Assembly (NCBI GenBank): GCA_963210315.1
Contig: OY723320.1
Location: 806,001 to 870,000, forward strand
Direction of reading: 5' to 3'
From: Rhynchopus euleeides
Lineage: Eukaryota > Euglenozoa > Diplonemea > Diplonemida > Diplonemidae
Length of the DNA stretch: 64,000 bases
Under the pieces are notes generated by a model, which saw only the letters and a program-made list of their open reading frames with translations, did no database searches and was not told the origin of the DNA. A program made the position numbers and the translations under genes. Shown here one piece after another: positions 1 to 11,900 of the stretch (position 1 is the first letter of the stretch; every line of letters begins with the position of its first letter).

Positions 1-200
1 GGAGGGACAGAGAGACTGGCTTGTGACAACACCGGGTGCAGGTATTCTCGTGCAGTTCCAGTGCAGATACTTCCACCTCAAACATACGAGAGAGCGATAT
101 CTGGACACGGCCCAAAAAATCGACCAAAAAAAATACCGTATACTATGGCTTACGGTCTACGTAGAGTCTACTTAGACTCTAACCCAAGATTTATTAGAGT

Positions 201-2755
201 ATACCGTATACGTAAATATTTTGGAACGTAAATATTATGGAACGTAAATATTATGGAACGTAAATATTTTGGAACGCTGGTGGGTTGGCGTTCCAGATTT
301 TTTTCGTTCCATAATATTTACAGGGCTTTCTGCGACTCGGGGACTTGGACCAGGTGATCGGACGGCGTACAGAGTCCCTGACGGGACCTACTCGTGCACT
401 TTTCGCGCGATTCCTGACGCAAGCCGTCCTCACCACCGAGTCCCGAACTGGCCCTGTAAATATTTTGGAACGTAAATATTATGGAACGGACCGGCCAAAA
501 ATGGGCCCGTTCCATAATATTTACGTTCCATAATATTTACGTACCTGGGACCCCCCGTGTATAAGTCCCCCCCCCTTACCCCCGTGTTTAAGTCCCCCCC
601 CTGGGGGTCTGGCAGGGGGGGGACTTAAACACAGGGGGACCTAAACACGGGGGTGGGCTGGTCTGGAGGGTCATCAGGTGGCCCCTAGGCCCTCCAGGTG
701 CTGTCAGAGTCGAAAAGTGGGGTGCCAAAAGTCCATCCGGACCGGAATTACCCCCCTACGACAGCAGAGGAAGAGGTCTTCTTGGTCTCCACTGTGCCAC
801 CCCCGTGTTTAAGCCCCCCCTGTGTTTAGGTCCGCCCCCCCCGTGTTTAAGTCCCCCCCGGCCGAAAATCGCCTCCAGGGGGGGGACTTAAACACGGGGG
901 GTCCCAGGTATACGGTAATTAGAGTTTCAGAAACTCTAACTACACTCTAATACTCTAATTATGCTCTAATTAGAGTCTAATTAGGGTGTTATTGAGAGCA
1001 TTTCGAGGTGAGATTACACCCAAGAGAAAGCGCCCAGACCACGCGTTACAGGCGCGAGCCGGGGGAGAGGGGCGATATGCCGAAGCGGGCAGTGTCTGAG
1101 AGCTCCGTCAGCAGCAGCAGCACCCTGCCAAGGTCCGGCAAGTGAGGAACCCAAAGCCTGCACAGAAGGTATCTGTGAAAATCAGACGCTCCATAGTCAC
1201 ATTACAGCGCACGTTCGAATGAAACATTGTGGAGAGGTTGTGGTAACAGACACGCACACGACCTGTGCGGAGGTGAGATGTGGCTCTTCTCGCAGCAGGC
1301 ACCGTACGTAAACACTGCCTGCTGCGGGTACTGCTGCTCCTTTGTGTTCGAGTCCCTTCATTGTATGAGGTTACAAACATAAACATGCACCGAAGCCGGC
1401 AAAGCCGAAGGGGAAGAAGGCCACCTACTCCAGGCCACGCAGGAGAAGTGGCTGTGGCAGAAGAGCTACCTCCCACCGGCCTGCAGCTGTTTTTTTGTTT
1501 ACTTCGGGGACCCTGCACATGCGTGTCAGGTGGGAGGGTATCAACTACTTCTAGACGCGACCCGAAGGCTGCTCGTAGTGATCATGATCTAGGTTCGTAT
1601 GAGTCTCCAGACTTGGTTTCACCCTTGGCGCCGTTTCTGCCCTGGTGCTACCAGAGTGGCTTGCCATGCCTACAAGGGATCACGGAGACGCCTCGCCATC
1701 TGTTCGGGACTCCTGATGCAATCACCCTTCATGGTCCAGGGGAGCCACCCCTGCTGTTTCATACCCTGGCACAAGTGCCCGTCATGGTATGAGAAGCCTG
1801 GGCAGTTTAAGGTCGTGCCCGGGACCTTGGTGGGAGGTGCCAGGCTGTTCTTTCCCGATGTCAACCCTGCGGATCGACAGCAAACGCGAATGTGGCAATG
1901 ATCGACGTTGATATGAGCAATGACGCCTCCAAGTCAAGACTCTCAGAAGGCCAAAACTGCGTTGACAATGAGGTGGCACATCGTGCTCGGTGTGGTCCCA
2001 CACATACTCGAAAGGAAGGTGCCTCCGCTCTTGGAGCGAACGGGAACGCTCTTGCACTTGGGCGTGGGAGGGTGCCCAGCCAAAGGTTTCTCACAGATAC
2101 GTTCCCCACAGAAGCAACTGTAGAGGCTGCTGCGCTCCCAAGCATACACAGATCGACATGACGCACGCAGGCACACTCTCCTAGAACCCAAGACCCTCCC
2201 TGCCCCTTTTCGTGACCCCTTCCTCTCCCACAACACAGGCACGTCACTCTAATTAGGCGATTATTAGGGTATTATTAGAGTCTAATAATACCCTAATAAT
2301 CGCCTAATCAGACTCTAATAAATTCATTTTGACTCTAATAATCGCCTAATTAGAACTCTAATAAATCTGGCTGAATCCCGAGACTCTAATAAATACCCAA
2401 AACTCTACGTAGACCGTAAGCCGTAGTATACGTAAATATTATGGAACGGGCCCATTTTTGGCCGGTCCGTTCCATAATATTTACGTTCCATAATATTTAC
2501 AGGGCCAGTTGGGGACTCGGTGGTGAGGACGGCTTGCGTCAGGAATCGCGCGAAAAGTGCACGAGTAGGTCCCGTCAGGGACTCTGTATGCCGTCCGATC
2601 ACCTGGTCCAAGTCCCCGAGTCGCAGAAAGCCCTGTAAATATTATGGAACGAAAAAAATCTGGAACGCCAACCCACCAGCGTTCCAAAATATTTACGTTC
2701 CATAATATTTACGTTCCATAATATTTACGTTCCAAAATATTTACGTATACGGTAT
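201..2755. mobile_element. 2.6-kb element with long inverted-repeat ends
   Basis: The arms at about 201-541 and 2425-2755 are near-perfect reverse complements, starting ATACCGTATACGTAAATATT at the outer left end. Each arm contains tandem 16-bp units of the type CGTAAATATTATGGAA and one shared GC-rich core (about 325-460 and 2515-2640). AT-rich blocks built from CTAATTAG/CTCTAATAAT words lie inside both arms (about 915-990 and 2248-2400). Segment 139-165, outside the left arm, also matches the inner side of the right arm (about 2402-2430), so the true outer limit may be further left or several copies may be nested. The interior (1000-2240) has only short open frames (longest 170 codons at 1280-1792) that I do not recognise, so no transposase is visible. 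It is probably a non-autonomous DNA transposon or foldback element. Confidence 0.75.
544..908. mobile_element. TA-flanked MITE, copy 1, nested in the left arm
   Basis: A 365-bp segment begins CCTGGGACCCCCCGTGT and ends with its reverse complement ACACGGGGGGTCCCAGG. It is flanked by TA at 542-543 and 909-910, the target duplication expected of a Tc1/mariner-type insertion. Internal further copies of the CCCCCGTGTTTAAGTCC word occur at about 575-600, 800-860. The stretch 640-800 is about 90% identical by eye to the second copy at 45758-46052. It interrupts the left arm of the surrounding inverted-repeat element, so it inserted later. No coding capacity is seen. Confidence 0.85.
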
Positions 2756-3518
2756 TCAAGAAAAATGTAAGCGCGCACAGCAGGCCTGGGCGGGGAACGA
2801 GCCCTTTTTCCAGGTTTTTTGGGTCGGGGAACCAGGTTTTTTCTAAGAATTTTTACAAGGGATTTTTTGCTCGCCCCCCCACAGTTTCCAGGCGCGTGCC
2901 CGTCAGGCGGGACTTTTTCTCTGATTTCTCTCCGCGTCATCATGTGACAGCTCTTGAGTGATGCCCAGAGATGCTTGCGGCAGAGAGTGCCCCTCATGCG
3001 CGTTACAGCTGAAAATGAATGAGGATCATCTGGCACTCGTTCTCATCGGGGGTTGTGCTCCGCAGGGACTCAATACACCTTGGCACTCTCGCAGGGCTGG
3101 ACATGCCAGCAGCTGGAGGACAGTTACAAAGCTGCCACTCCCCGACGCCACCCACCTGCTGGCCCCTTCAGGTCTGAAAGCCCAAAAGCTCCCGGGGATT
3201 GTTGCAGTGGTGCGCACCATATTCAGCGCAGTAGGGTGATCTCTCCGATTTTCCAAAACTGCTGGTTTACTGGTTTGGGGAACGGTCGTCGGCAGACCGT
3301 TGAAATGCCCGTGTTAGCAAGGCACACTCACGTTTCAGGTAGCGTGTCGCGTGTCACGCATGTCGCGAACGCGGCAAGTGTACCTCCCAGGTGGGGAAGC
3401 CCGACCTCCTGTCCGATGTCAGTCAGGCTTCGAAGAAGCGCTTCATGGATGCGGCGCTGACCTCCTACGCTGCACTGTACCCGGGGAAGTGAGATAGATG
3501 GACGGGCACACGCTACAT

Positions 3519-3578
3519 GGGGGGTCTGGGGGGCGGAGCCCCCCAGCCGCCGGAGGCCACGGTAGCGAACACCTGTTC
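3519..3578 (+). repeat. GC-rich hairpin repeat, copy A
   Basis: About 60 bp. The core forms a perfect 9-bp stem, CTGGGGGGC/GCCCCCCAG, around GGA, followed by CCGCCGGAGGCCACGGTAG and GAAC. It is the first of seven full copies in the window: A 3519-3578, B 3682-3747, C 8138-8205, D 8296-8364 on plus; E 15743-15803, F 38998-39058, G 39162-39227 on minus. A 26-bp truncated copy lies at 15665-15690. Open frames running through it are incidental. Confidence 0.9.
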
Positions 3579-3681
3579 GTGTGGGCGTACAGATTCTGTG
3601 CGAGTTGGCTGCGTCCTCAGAGGCGACTGGAGTGGTTGGACCCCGACCTGATGGGATTCGAAGGGCTTGAGTACAAGACGT

Positions 3682-3747
3682 ACGCCACAGGGGGGTCTGG
3701 GGGGCGGAGCCCCCCAGCCGCCGGAGGCCACGGTAGTGAACGTCTGG
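3682..3747 (+). repeat. GC-rich hairpin repeat, copy B
   Basis: Second member of the pair, in the same orientation as copy A and about 163 bp downstream start to start. It begins ACGCCACAGGGGGG like copy D. The A-to-B spacer contains GTACAGATTCTGTG, which reappears in related form in the spacers of the F-G and truncated-E pairs. Confidence 0.9.
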
Positions 3748-4181
3748 CTCTCCAGTTGGCCAGCAAGGCGAACGGTACGGGGGACAGACTTCCCTTCCAT
3801 CCTTGTGCGCGCCCTGTCGACTGGGGAAAACTTAGAAAAAGTTTTCTCCTCTGCGAAACAACCTTAGAAAAAAATTCCCCTAACAAAATTCTTAGAAAAA
3901 AACTTTTTTTTCCCTTACAAAAATTCTTAGAAAAAAAGTTCAGAATCCTGAAAGTGGGGAACAAGCCCCCCAGTTAGGAACAGCCCTGCGCGCACACACA
4001 CCTGTTTTTTTTCCTGTCAGTTCGGCGCAGCTCGGGCTCTAGACAGACACCTCACCCCCCTTTTTCTTTACTTTACCCACGCTTGGCCCACCCCATGCCT
4101 GAACCCCCCCACCCCCACCCCCCCCCCCCCCCATTCTTCCCTATTTCTCCCACACGACGCGCTGGCAGAAATCTCCTGAAC

Positions 4182-4440
4182 CGGTTTGAAAACAGTAACC
4201 GGTTCCTTGGGAACCGGTTTGGGAACCGGTTGAAATCACAACGGCAAACCGGTTACTGACAAATCCGAACCGGTTGAGGACAGGTTCAGAACCGGCTGGG
4301 ACCGGTTCTGAAACTGGCAAAAACCGGTTCGTGAACCGGTTTGCAGGAACCGGTTTCAGAACCGGTTCGAGAACCGGTTCACGAACCGGTTCGTGAACCG
4401 GTTCTGGAACCGGTTCACAAACCGGTTCTAGAACCGGTTC
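4182..4440. repeat. GAACCGGTTC palindrome array 1
   Basis: About 260 bp made largely of the palindrome GAACCGGTTC and its variants (AACCGGTT about twenty times) separated by 1-15 unrelated bases. It is not a strict tandem repeat because the spacing varies. A second, similar array lies at 6418-6620, and the two bracket the duplicated segment 5060-6395. No coding function is seen. Confidence 0.85.
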
Positions 4441-5059
4441 ACGCAGTCCTGACTGGATTTCTATAGGGGGACCCTTTCGAATTTTTTTTCCGGGGGGTAA
4501 ATTGAACGTTTTTGGCCATTTGAAGCCACTGCGACCATTCCCGGGCCTCGGAAATCAGATTCTTGCCCCTCAAATGCGGTACCGGTCCGGACGAAAATCC
4601 GGACCGGAACCGCAGGTACCGCATGCAGCCGCCCCAGCGCCGCCCTCCCCACCCCCCTCCCCAGCCTGTCCCAGAAGAGGTCGCTTTTCCCATTGGTGCC
4701 TGCCTATGTATTGCCTCTGTTGTGCCTGCGCCTGTGCCTCCCTGCCCTGTATTTTTTTACCCTCACGGGTATCACGATACAGGGCAGTCCACCCCCTCCC
4801 CCCAAAAATCGTTCGCATCATCTTGGCGCCCATTCCTTCCACTTTCTGGATGTGTTTGGTATTTCCGAACGGAATTTTCCAGCGTCAAGACTGATACCTC
4901 GCCGTTTTAGAGTCAGTCACTTCTACCGCCGCTGCGATTTGCGATACGGTAGTTGTGCAGAAATGCTAACATTTAATTTGCTCTGTGGAACCTGGACTGC
5001 ACCTTCTGGGCTGTGAGTCTGTAGATAGTTGGACAGTTGCGGAACCCATCCTTTGTGTG

Positions 5060-5370
5060 CCTCCGACTTGAGGAGCTGTCGACTTCAGAACCAAGGTTCA
5101 GAACGAAGATGACGACCTGCTGTGAGCTGCAAACCTTCTTGACACACCTACCGTACCTGCATTACACTCGTGGTAATTCCATACCCCTGGAAACAGGAGA
5201 CCACCGTCTGTTCACAGATGGTCTTGAGCGTGGTAGCCATCTTTGCTATGGAGTCACGATTAAGTCTTTGTGGTCACGTGGGCCCATGAGCAGCGGATAC
5301 ACTTGGAGTGGAGGGAGGGGGTGCGGTTCTGGAAAAGCGGGTCTGAATCTGGTCAAGGACGACTGAGGGC
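5060..5370 (+). repeat. 310-bp direct duplication, copy 1
   Basis: It shares words such as TGCTGTGAGCTGCA, CTTGACACACCT and GTAGCCATCTTTGCTATGGA in the same order and orientation with 6085-6395. The copies have diverged by substitutions and small indels. The open frame 5037-5366 (109 codons) is not preserved in the second copy, so coding is doubtful. A short inner pair (about 5650-5700 and 5810-5870, GGTCAA...AAATTGACCC) lies between the copies. Confidence 0.75.
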
Positions 5371-6084
5371 TTCAGTTCGAGTTTAATGTGGGTCCAAGGG
5401 TACACAGGAGATCACTGCTTGCATATTCAACCTGCTTGTCATCCTCTGGTTACTGTTCAACGGCTCGAACTCCTCGACTTTCCTTGGCTGACTGAAATGA
5501 AACAATACGTATGCTGCTATTGTGTTGTTCCCCTGACAGAGGAACACAAGGGAAGGGTACTGCAGCTGTCCACGAAGTGGCTCGACGTAGCCACCTCACG
5601 CTGCCTAGAGGGTCGGTTCAGGTTGAAGCAGAGCAATTAAGTGTTAGGGGGATGCCTTTGGTCAAGGCCTTTTCTAAAAAAAATTGACCCACGGCGCCTG
5701 TGTTGTAGCTCGGTCTACGCCAGGTTCCACACCCCGTCATCGCAAAACGTACACATACACAGAGGCAGGCCTCTGTGGTACGGGAGCATGATGGGAGGAA
5801 ATTTTGCCTTTTGGTCAAAAAGGCGCCTTTTTAGAATAAATTGACCCGCAGGGTGGCTGAGTCTTATCAGACAGGCCGACCTATGTTGATCAATGGAACC
5901 ACACAACCTGTTCAACCTGCAAACCACCCGGGGTGGCGGCTGAGTCCTCACCCCTGCCGTAGCATGAGATAAGCCGACGTCGACCTCCGCTCCGGTCTCT
6001 CAACAACGGTCGTCACCAGTTGAACCGCGTCTGGGAAAGCCTGATCTTTGGATCTGGCCTCCCTGTTGTCACTGTGATTCGAAG

Positions 6085-6395
6085 AACTGTGGGGTTCAGA
6101 ACCAAGGATGAGGAACTGCTGTGAGCTGCACACTCTCTTGACACACCTGCACGTATCTGCGTTACACTCGTGGGAAACCCGAACCCTGTATTTATACAGG
6201 AGACTTCCATCTGGGACAGTTTCTGTTCCAGATGAGCTTTGACAGTGGTAGCCATCTTTGCTATGGAGCCATCGTCATTGCTATCGTCGTCAGTCGGACC
6301 CATGAGCAGCGGATACAATTGGTGTGGAAGGAGAGGGTGCGGTTCTGGATCAGTAGGTCTGAATCTGACACTGGGACTGAAACCCATAGGTCTGA
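6085..6395 (+). repeat. 310-bp direct duplication, copy 2
   Basis: Partner of 5060-5370. It carries the same ordered words, including TTACACTCGTGG and the block ending CATGAGCAGCGGATACA near 6300-6320. The open frame here (6232-6585) is different from that of copy 1 and runs into the palindrome array. Confidence 0.75.
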
Positions 6396-6417
6396 GATGA
6401 CTCAGTGCGGGTCAGGT

Positions 6418-6620
6418 CCGTATACCGGTCCACCGACCGGTACACGGCCAACCGGTCGGGACCCACTTTGCCCGGTTCGCAAATGTCGGTTCTGGAACCG
6501 GTTCACCGGCGGAACCGGTTTACCGGTGAACCGGTTCGTCCGAACCGGTTCTGGAACCGGTTCCACCGAACCGGTTCGCCGGTGAACCGGTTCCGCCGAA
6601 CCGGTTCCAGAACCGGTTCA
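6418..6620. repeat. GAACCGGTTC palindrome array 2
   Basis: About 200 bp of CCGGTTC/GAACCGG words, including GGTGAACCGGTTC and CCGAACCGGTTC, more regular than array 1 with a period near 24-26 bp. Both arrays share the AACCGGTT core, but being palindromic they give no orientation. Confidence 0.85.
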
Positions 6621-6639
6621 GCCCGTGCCAGCGCGTCGT

Positions 6640-7880
6640 GCAGGGGGGGGGGGGGAGGGGGGGGGTCGTATCTGCGGCAAAAAAAAAGAACAAAAAACTG
6701 TATGGGCAGCACAAACAAAAAGAGGGAGGAAAAAGGGAAAGCAAAAATGGCACACCACTTTGGCTCCCCCCCCCCCCCCCCCCCACCCCACCCCCCACTC
6801 TCTCTCGCACTGCCAGGCTTGGCGCGGCCTTTCGATGGCAAAACACAAGCAGAGGGCATGGGGTGGGGGGGTGGGGGGTGGGGGGAAAGTGCTGGTGAGG
6901 GGTGGTGGCGGCGGTGGCTGTGAGATTCCATGATGCAGAGGTCCCCCCACCCGGAGTTGTTACCTTTTCTTTTTTTTTTTTGCCCCAAAGGCATTTTGTG
7001 TGAGTTGGGAGGCAAGGCTGGCCTGCGCGGGGGGGCGGGGGTGGGAGGGGGGGGGGCCAGCTTCTTTTTTTGCCTTTTTTTGATATTTTTTTGTAACCCC
7101 CCCCCCTCCCACCCCCCACTCCCCCCCCCCCTTTGTTGTTCTGCATTTTGCTACCGCACCAAAAACCGAGAGCTCAGAAAAGGGGTGCGGTGGGTGGGTG
7201 TGGGTGGTGGGGGGAATACGAAAGGCGACGTCCGCCTCCATCGACCCGACACCGCACTCCCTGTCCAAAATTCTGGAGGAAAGTAGACGGGGCGGGGGGG
7301 GGGGGGGAGGTGGGGTGGGAGTGTGGGGTCGTCGAAGGGTGAGATGAGCGCCGGGTGGGTGTGCGTTCCGTGTGGGATACCGGCCCTACCAAACAGACAG
7401 GCACACACCCCCTCCCCATTTGGCGGGGCAACCCCAGGTGTGGCTCTATTTTGGGGGTATTTTGGCCAATTTTCGAAATCCTATTTTGGGTTTTTTGCAC
7501 TTTTTTTGGGTGCTTTTTTGCACGATTTCTGTGCCTCAGACACAGATTTTGGTGTGATTTTTGCGCTATTTTGATTCACTCGGCCTGACCGATGCATACG
7601 ATTCGAAAAAATGGCGAAAAAATCGCTATCAACAACGGTGAACGAATGGAGGTAGATGGGGAAGTGGGAGGACACAGCACGCCCTCTCACTGATCGCCAT
7701 CTGTACACTACCTCTCTGTTCAAGGCGGTCAGTGTCACTTGATGGCGCTGCACACAAATCACTGCTACATCCCAGGGCGCCTTCCCTTGTGAGAATAGCG
7801 GAACTTCTGCGGTTGCAGTTTGGTGGTTGAGGCCGGCGGTGATATCACTTTGGTGACTGTGCTTCCTTCCCCCTGAGCTC
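6640..7880. other. gene-less homopolymer-rich stretch
   Basis: Dominated by G and C runs of 8-18 bases (for example 6643-6665, 6768-6800, 7028-7055, 7100-7132, 7290-7312) mixed with T and A runs. Long open frames on both strands translate to poly-Gly/Pro/Arg and are composition artefacts. From 7440 to 7640 the sequence becomes T-rich (TTTTGGGT words). I see no gene. Confidence 0.7.
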
Positions 7881-8137
7881 GATCAGATCCAGGTCGACCT
7901 GGTGCTGCGTGGCTCCTGGTGTGCCATCTCTTGCATGCCACGGATGCCCACCAAGTCGAACCCGAAACATGACGACCCTTTCGAGATGTCATGGCCGCAA
8001 GCCCGCAAACCCGATCGCATTCGCAAGGTGGTTCGTCTCTTAGAGATCAGTGCTCGGGCCCAGCCTTCCGCGAGGGTGCTGGAACCGACATGCCGCAGCC
8101 CCGTACGCGCAAGGACTTGGCTCCAAGACCAGGCACA

Positions 8138-8205
8138 TGCCACAGGGGGGTGTGGGGGGCGGAGCCCCCCAGCCGCCGGAGACCACGGTAGCGAACGTCT
8201 GTTGG
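8138..8205 (+). repeat. GC-rich hairpin repeat, copy C
   Basis: Same core as copy A with two changes (GTGTGG for GTCTGG, GAGACC for GAGGCC). Lies 158 bp before copy D in the same orientation, about 750 bp upstream of the kinesin start codon. Confidence 0.9.
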
Positions 8206-8295
8206 CCTGGCTCCATAGTCGCATACGCTCAAGTACAACACAACTGACAGATAGCACATGTCGCATGGGGGGACGATAAATTGTCGCGCAAAGAC

Positions 8296-8364
8296 ACGCC
8301 ACAGGGGGGTCTGGGGGGCGGAGCCCCCCAGCCGCCGGAGGCCACGGTAGTGAACATCTGTTGG
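8296..8364 (+). repeat. GC-rich hairpin repeat, copy D
   Basis: Partner of copy C. It has the full consensus ACGCCACAG, hairpin core, GGTAGTGAAC and CTGTTGG. Confidence 0.9.
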
Positions 8365-8414
8365 TTTGAGCTCGAGAGCAAGCCTCTCACACCACCGCCC
8401 TCCGACCCCCCTCT

Positions 8415-8705
8415 CCACCCCCCAGGTGCAACATTTTTTTGCACCCGGAAAATGTGTTCTTTTGACTGTTTGAGCACATCCAAGACCGGGAACATAGAAG
8501 AATTCTGCTGAAAACCCAAAGGAAAATGGTGCAAAAAAGTAGTGACCACCACCCCCATCCCACCTCCGGGTGCAAAAAATTTTTTGGCCACGGAAAATGT
8601 GTTCTTTTGAATGTTTGAGCACATCCAAGACCGGGAACATAAAAATTTTCTGCCAATACCAAGTAGGGTCACAATAAAATCCAAAGGAAAAAAGTGCAAA
8701 AAAAT
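8415..8705 (+). repeat. two tandem copies of a ~140-bp unit
   Basis: Units at about 8415-8545 and 8560-8705 both carry GGTGCAA...TTTTTT, CGGAAAATGTGTTCTTTTGA, GTTTGAGCACATCCAAGACC and GGGAACATA in the same order, then CCAAAGGAAAA and GTGCAAAAAA. It lies just upstream of the kinesin gene; nothing shows it is regulatory. Confidence 0.8.
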
Positions 8706-8909
8706 AGTGCAAAAAAATATTTTCCCCCCAAATTCCTATTTTCATTCCGTGAAATAGATACACGCCTGGGCAACCCCCGCCCCATTTTTTTTTTGTTTCC
8801 GGCTCCCTTGCCACCTTTTCGTGAGAACCGCAGTGATTAATGTGATTTCCACCATCACACACACACACAGGGAAAAAGCTCGGCTTCCGGGCTTCACCCA
8901 ATTCGCGCA

Positions 8910-11900
8910 ATGTCCTCCAAGCAGCAGCGCGATGCAGCTGCAGCGGGAAAGAGGAAGGAGCATGTGAGCGTGTTCATCCGCGCGAGGCCGCTGCAGCCCG
9001 GGGAGGGGAAGGCGATGATCACCCTCGGGGACCGGAATGTCACGGCGCGGACGAAGAGCTCGAGGAACGAGTCGAAGAACTTCTCCTTCAAGCGGGTGTT
9101 CCCGACGGACGCGACGCAGGAGGACGTTTTTGACCACGCCTGCAAACCCCTCGTCGCCGAGATGCTGAAGGGTTTCTCCTGCACCGTCCTCGCCTACGGG
9201 CAGACCAACAGCGGGAAGACCCACACCATGATGGGCGACCTCCGCTCGTCAGCCCTGCAAGGCCTCACTCCACGGTCCTGCCAATACATCTTCCATGAGC
9301 TGCTCAGGAGCAAGCGCCACTTCACTGTCCGTCTCTCCTGCGTGGAGCTGTATATGGAGGAGTTCTACGACATGCTGGTGGAGAACCCCGACACGGTGAA
9401 GAGGGAGAAGCTGAAGCTCTACCATGACCCGCAGGCGGGTGTCGTGCTGAAGGGTGTGGAAGAGGTTGTCGTCACGTCGGCTGCGGATGTGCTGCGGCAG
9501 CTGCAGAACGCGATCCGGAGGCGTGCCACGGCGGCGACCGGGATGAACCTCGGGTCGAGCAGGTCGCACTTCATCACAACCATCTCCGTGACATCCAAGG
9601 AGGAGACTATGAGCGGGCAGGAACTGTTCAAAATCGGGAAACTCCATCTCGTCGACCTCGCCGGGTCCGAGTCTGCAAAACGTGCGGAGACCACGGGGAC
9701 CGACCGGCAGCTGGAGGGGGCTGCAATCAACAAGTCACTCCTGACGCTGGGACGTGTCATCTCGTCGCTGTCCAGCCCCGGGTCCTACACGCCTTACCGT
9801 GACTCGGCGTTGACGCGCCTGCTGCAGGATGCCCTGGGAGGGAGGTCGAAGACTTCCATCCTGACCACCATCTCGCTCGCGCAGGTTAACGTCGACGAAA
9901 CCCTCTCCACGCTTGAGTATGCCAACAGCGCGAGGAAGATTGTGAACGACCCGGAGATGAACCACATGGTGTCCAGCAAGCAGATCGTTGCTGACTACGA
10001 GGTGGAGCTGCTGCGCCTGAGGGACGAGCTGACGGAGCAGCGCAACGCCAACGGCGTGATGATGTCACAGGAGAGGTACGAGGCCCTGCAGGTGCGGCTG
10101 AGGCAGCTGGAGGAGGACCAGGTCCTGAAGCAGGACGAGATGAAGGCGTGCCGCGAGCAGCTCTCCCTGATTAAGGAGAAGCTGACGGAGACGGTGATGC
10201 GGAAGAACGCCAAGAATGTCCTGCTGGCGCACCACCAGCGCAACGAGGAACAGTTTGAGGAGCGTATGGTGCAGCTGCGCAAGCGCGAGGAAGGCATGCG
10301 TGGCGTCATCCGGACACGCGATGCATGTGAGGAGGGCAATTTTGAAGCCATCGCCAGCTGTGTTGCGGAGCAGCAGGCGTGCGCCGCAGGCGCCGAGGCT
10401 GCGCTGCAGAGCGCCCACAGCGAGATGGACCGCATCACCAACACCGCCAACGAGTCTGTCGCGGCAACGGCTGAGACGTGCCGCACCGAGCAGGGCGAGG
10501 TTGGCGCCACGGTTGAAAAATTGGATGCTGGTGTCAGGTCTTCGATGTATGTCCCCCCCTCGGCAGATGCCGTGGATTTTGCTCTGTTGTTTCAATTGGG
10601 GGGTGTGTGTGGAAACAAGAATGGTGTTTACCATCGACCATAGGTCCATCCCCGCCAGGCTATTGGTGCTGGTGGGGGGGGAGGGGGGCTGCAAGCGTGC
10701 CCAGGTGTGCGGGATGCCTCCTTCAGTTGGCTCGCATGGTTTGCCTGCCCAGACAGCACAGCGTCCCCCCCCCCCCCCCCTGCGCTTTCCCGCGCCTCTT
10801 CACCGTCACCGCCTTGGAGTGGGTGGCGCGAGCAGTGGGCTGCTCGCGGGGGTCGCGGAGCTCCAGGCGGGGAGCTGTGTGTCGGTGAGGGTGTATCGCC
10901 TTCTCCAGGGCCTGCTGATTCGCGCCCCCTTCTCTCGTGCCTCCTTCTCTTCAGCAGTGCTACGTTCTCTGCTCGCTTCTCCGCCACGCCCACAACGGTG
11001 GCGGTGGTGTCGCCAGCTTTCACGGGTGTGTGGGGTGGGGATTTCTGCCCCGCAAGGATGCGGGCAGCACCTCAGTCCACTCTGGCGACGGTCGCCGATT
11101 TCCATTACAGCTGGTAGAGAACTGTTTCGTAAGAACGCGCTGTGTGCGCCCCCCGCGAGCCGGATCCGGTATTCCCGGCACACCGGGAGCTCCACCACGA
11201 ACGGCACTACGCCGGCCGGTTCGCTGTTGGCAGAGCCAACACCTAGGGGAGCGTCGTGGAGGTCGGATGGCATTGTGTGAGTGTGGGGGGTGTAAGTTAG
11301 GGTGGGGAGTGGAAGCCGAGGTTTTTTGCTTGACATCCGTCCCCTGTGTGTGTGTGTGTGTGTCACTGCTACAGTGGAGGCCACGCCGAGAAAAGGGGCT
11401 TTGGTGGTGTGCACACTGCTATAAAAATACTCACATGTGTGTCGTGCTTACCCCACGCCCGCAAGCCCTCGCCTCACCCCACCCTGCCGCACAGGGCGTC
11501 GATCAGCGGTGCGGTCACCTCCGCAGCCGCGGCACAGCAGGAGCTGCTGAAGGACGCATCCGAGAAGACCGCTGCCAACCGCGACGCCTTGGCACAGAGC
11601 GTATGCCCTCATTTTGTTAAAGCCCCCACACAACAGGACTCTCCTGTTCAGCGCCAAGAATCTTGCACCCCCCCCCCCCCCTGTTCAGACACAACCTGCA
11701 TAACGAGTGAAGGGTGATCATTCTTGTGCTCCCTTCAAATTCGATTTCACTACCCCCCCCCCTAGGGGTGGTCTTAAGCCCTTTAAAAACGTTAACCTGG
11801 CCAAAAAATCAAACTTTTGCGTACAAGGACCAAAAAGTGACCCAAACCTGAAAATTCGACCCCCAGACGTCCGGAAATGCATCTGCGCCCGGTTTCGGGC

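Larger units (their letters stand above)
2769..4000. mobile_element. possible 1.2-kb inverted-repeat element
   Basis: Left end 2769-2870 and right end about 3880-4000 are imperfect reverse complements: both begin with a GCGCGCA word, followed by a GGGGAAC word and then poly-T blocks with TTCTAAGAATTTTT. Segment 3830-3945 holds three to four imperfect copies of a roughly 35-bp unit ending CTTAGAAAAA. The interior has unrecognised short open frames (2958-3239 and 3053-3460) and the first pair of GC-rich hairpin repeats. The boundaries are approximate and no target duplication is obvious, so the element call is an inference from the inverted ends only. Confidence 0.45.

Noticed and set aside
6503..7286. 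Open frames coding for poly-Gly/Pro/His proteins
   Set aside because: Produced by long G and C homopolymers on both strands; no conserved motif and no start context.
3519..8364. CRISPR-like look of repeated units with variable spacers
   Set aside because: Only two repeats per locus, spacers over 90 bp that are related to each other, dispersed over the window, and a eukaryotic setting.
10216..11280. 354-codon plus-strand frame overlapping the end of kinesin exon 1
   Set aside because: Its first part is a shifted frame of the kinesin stalk and the rest lies in intron 1.
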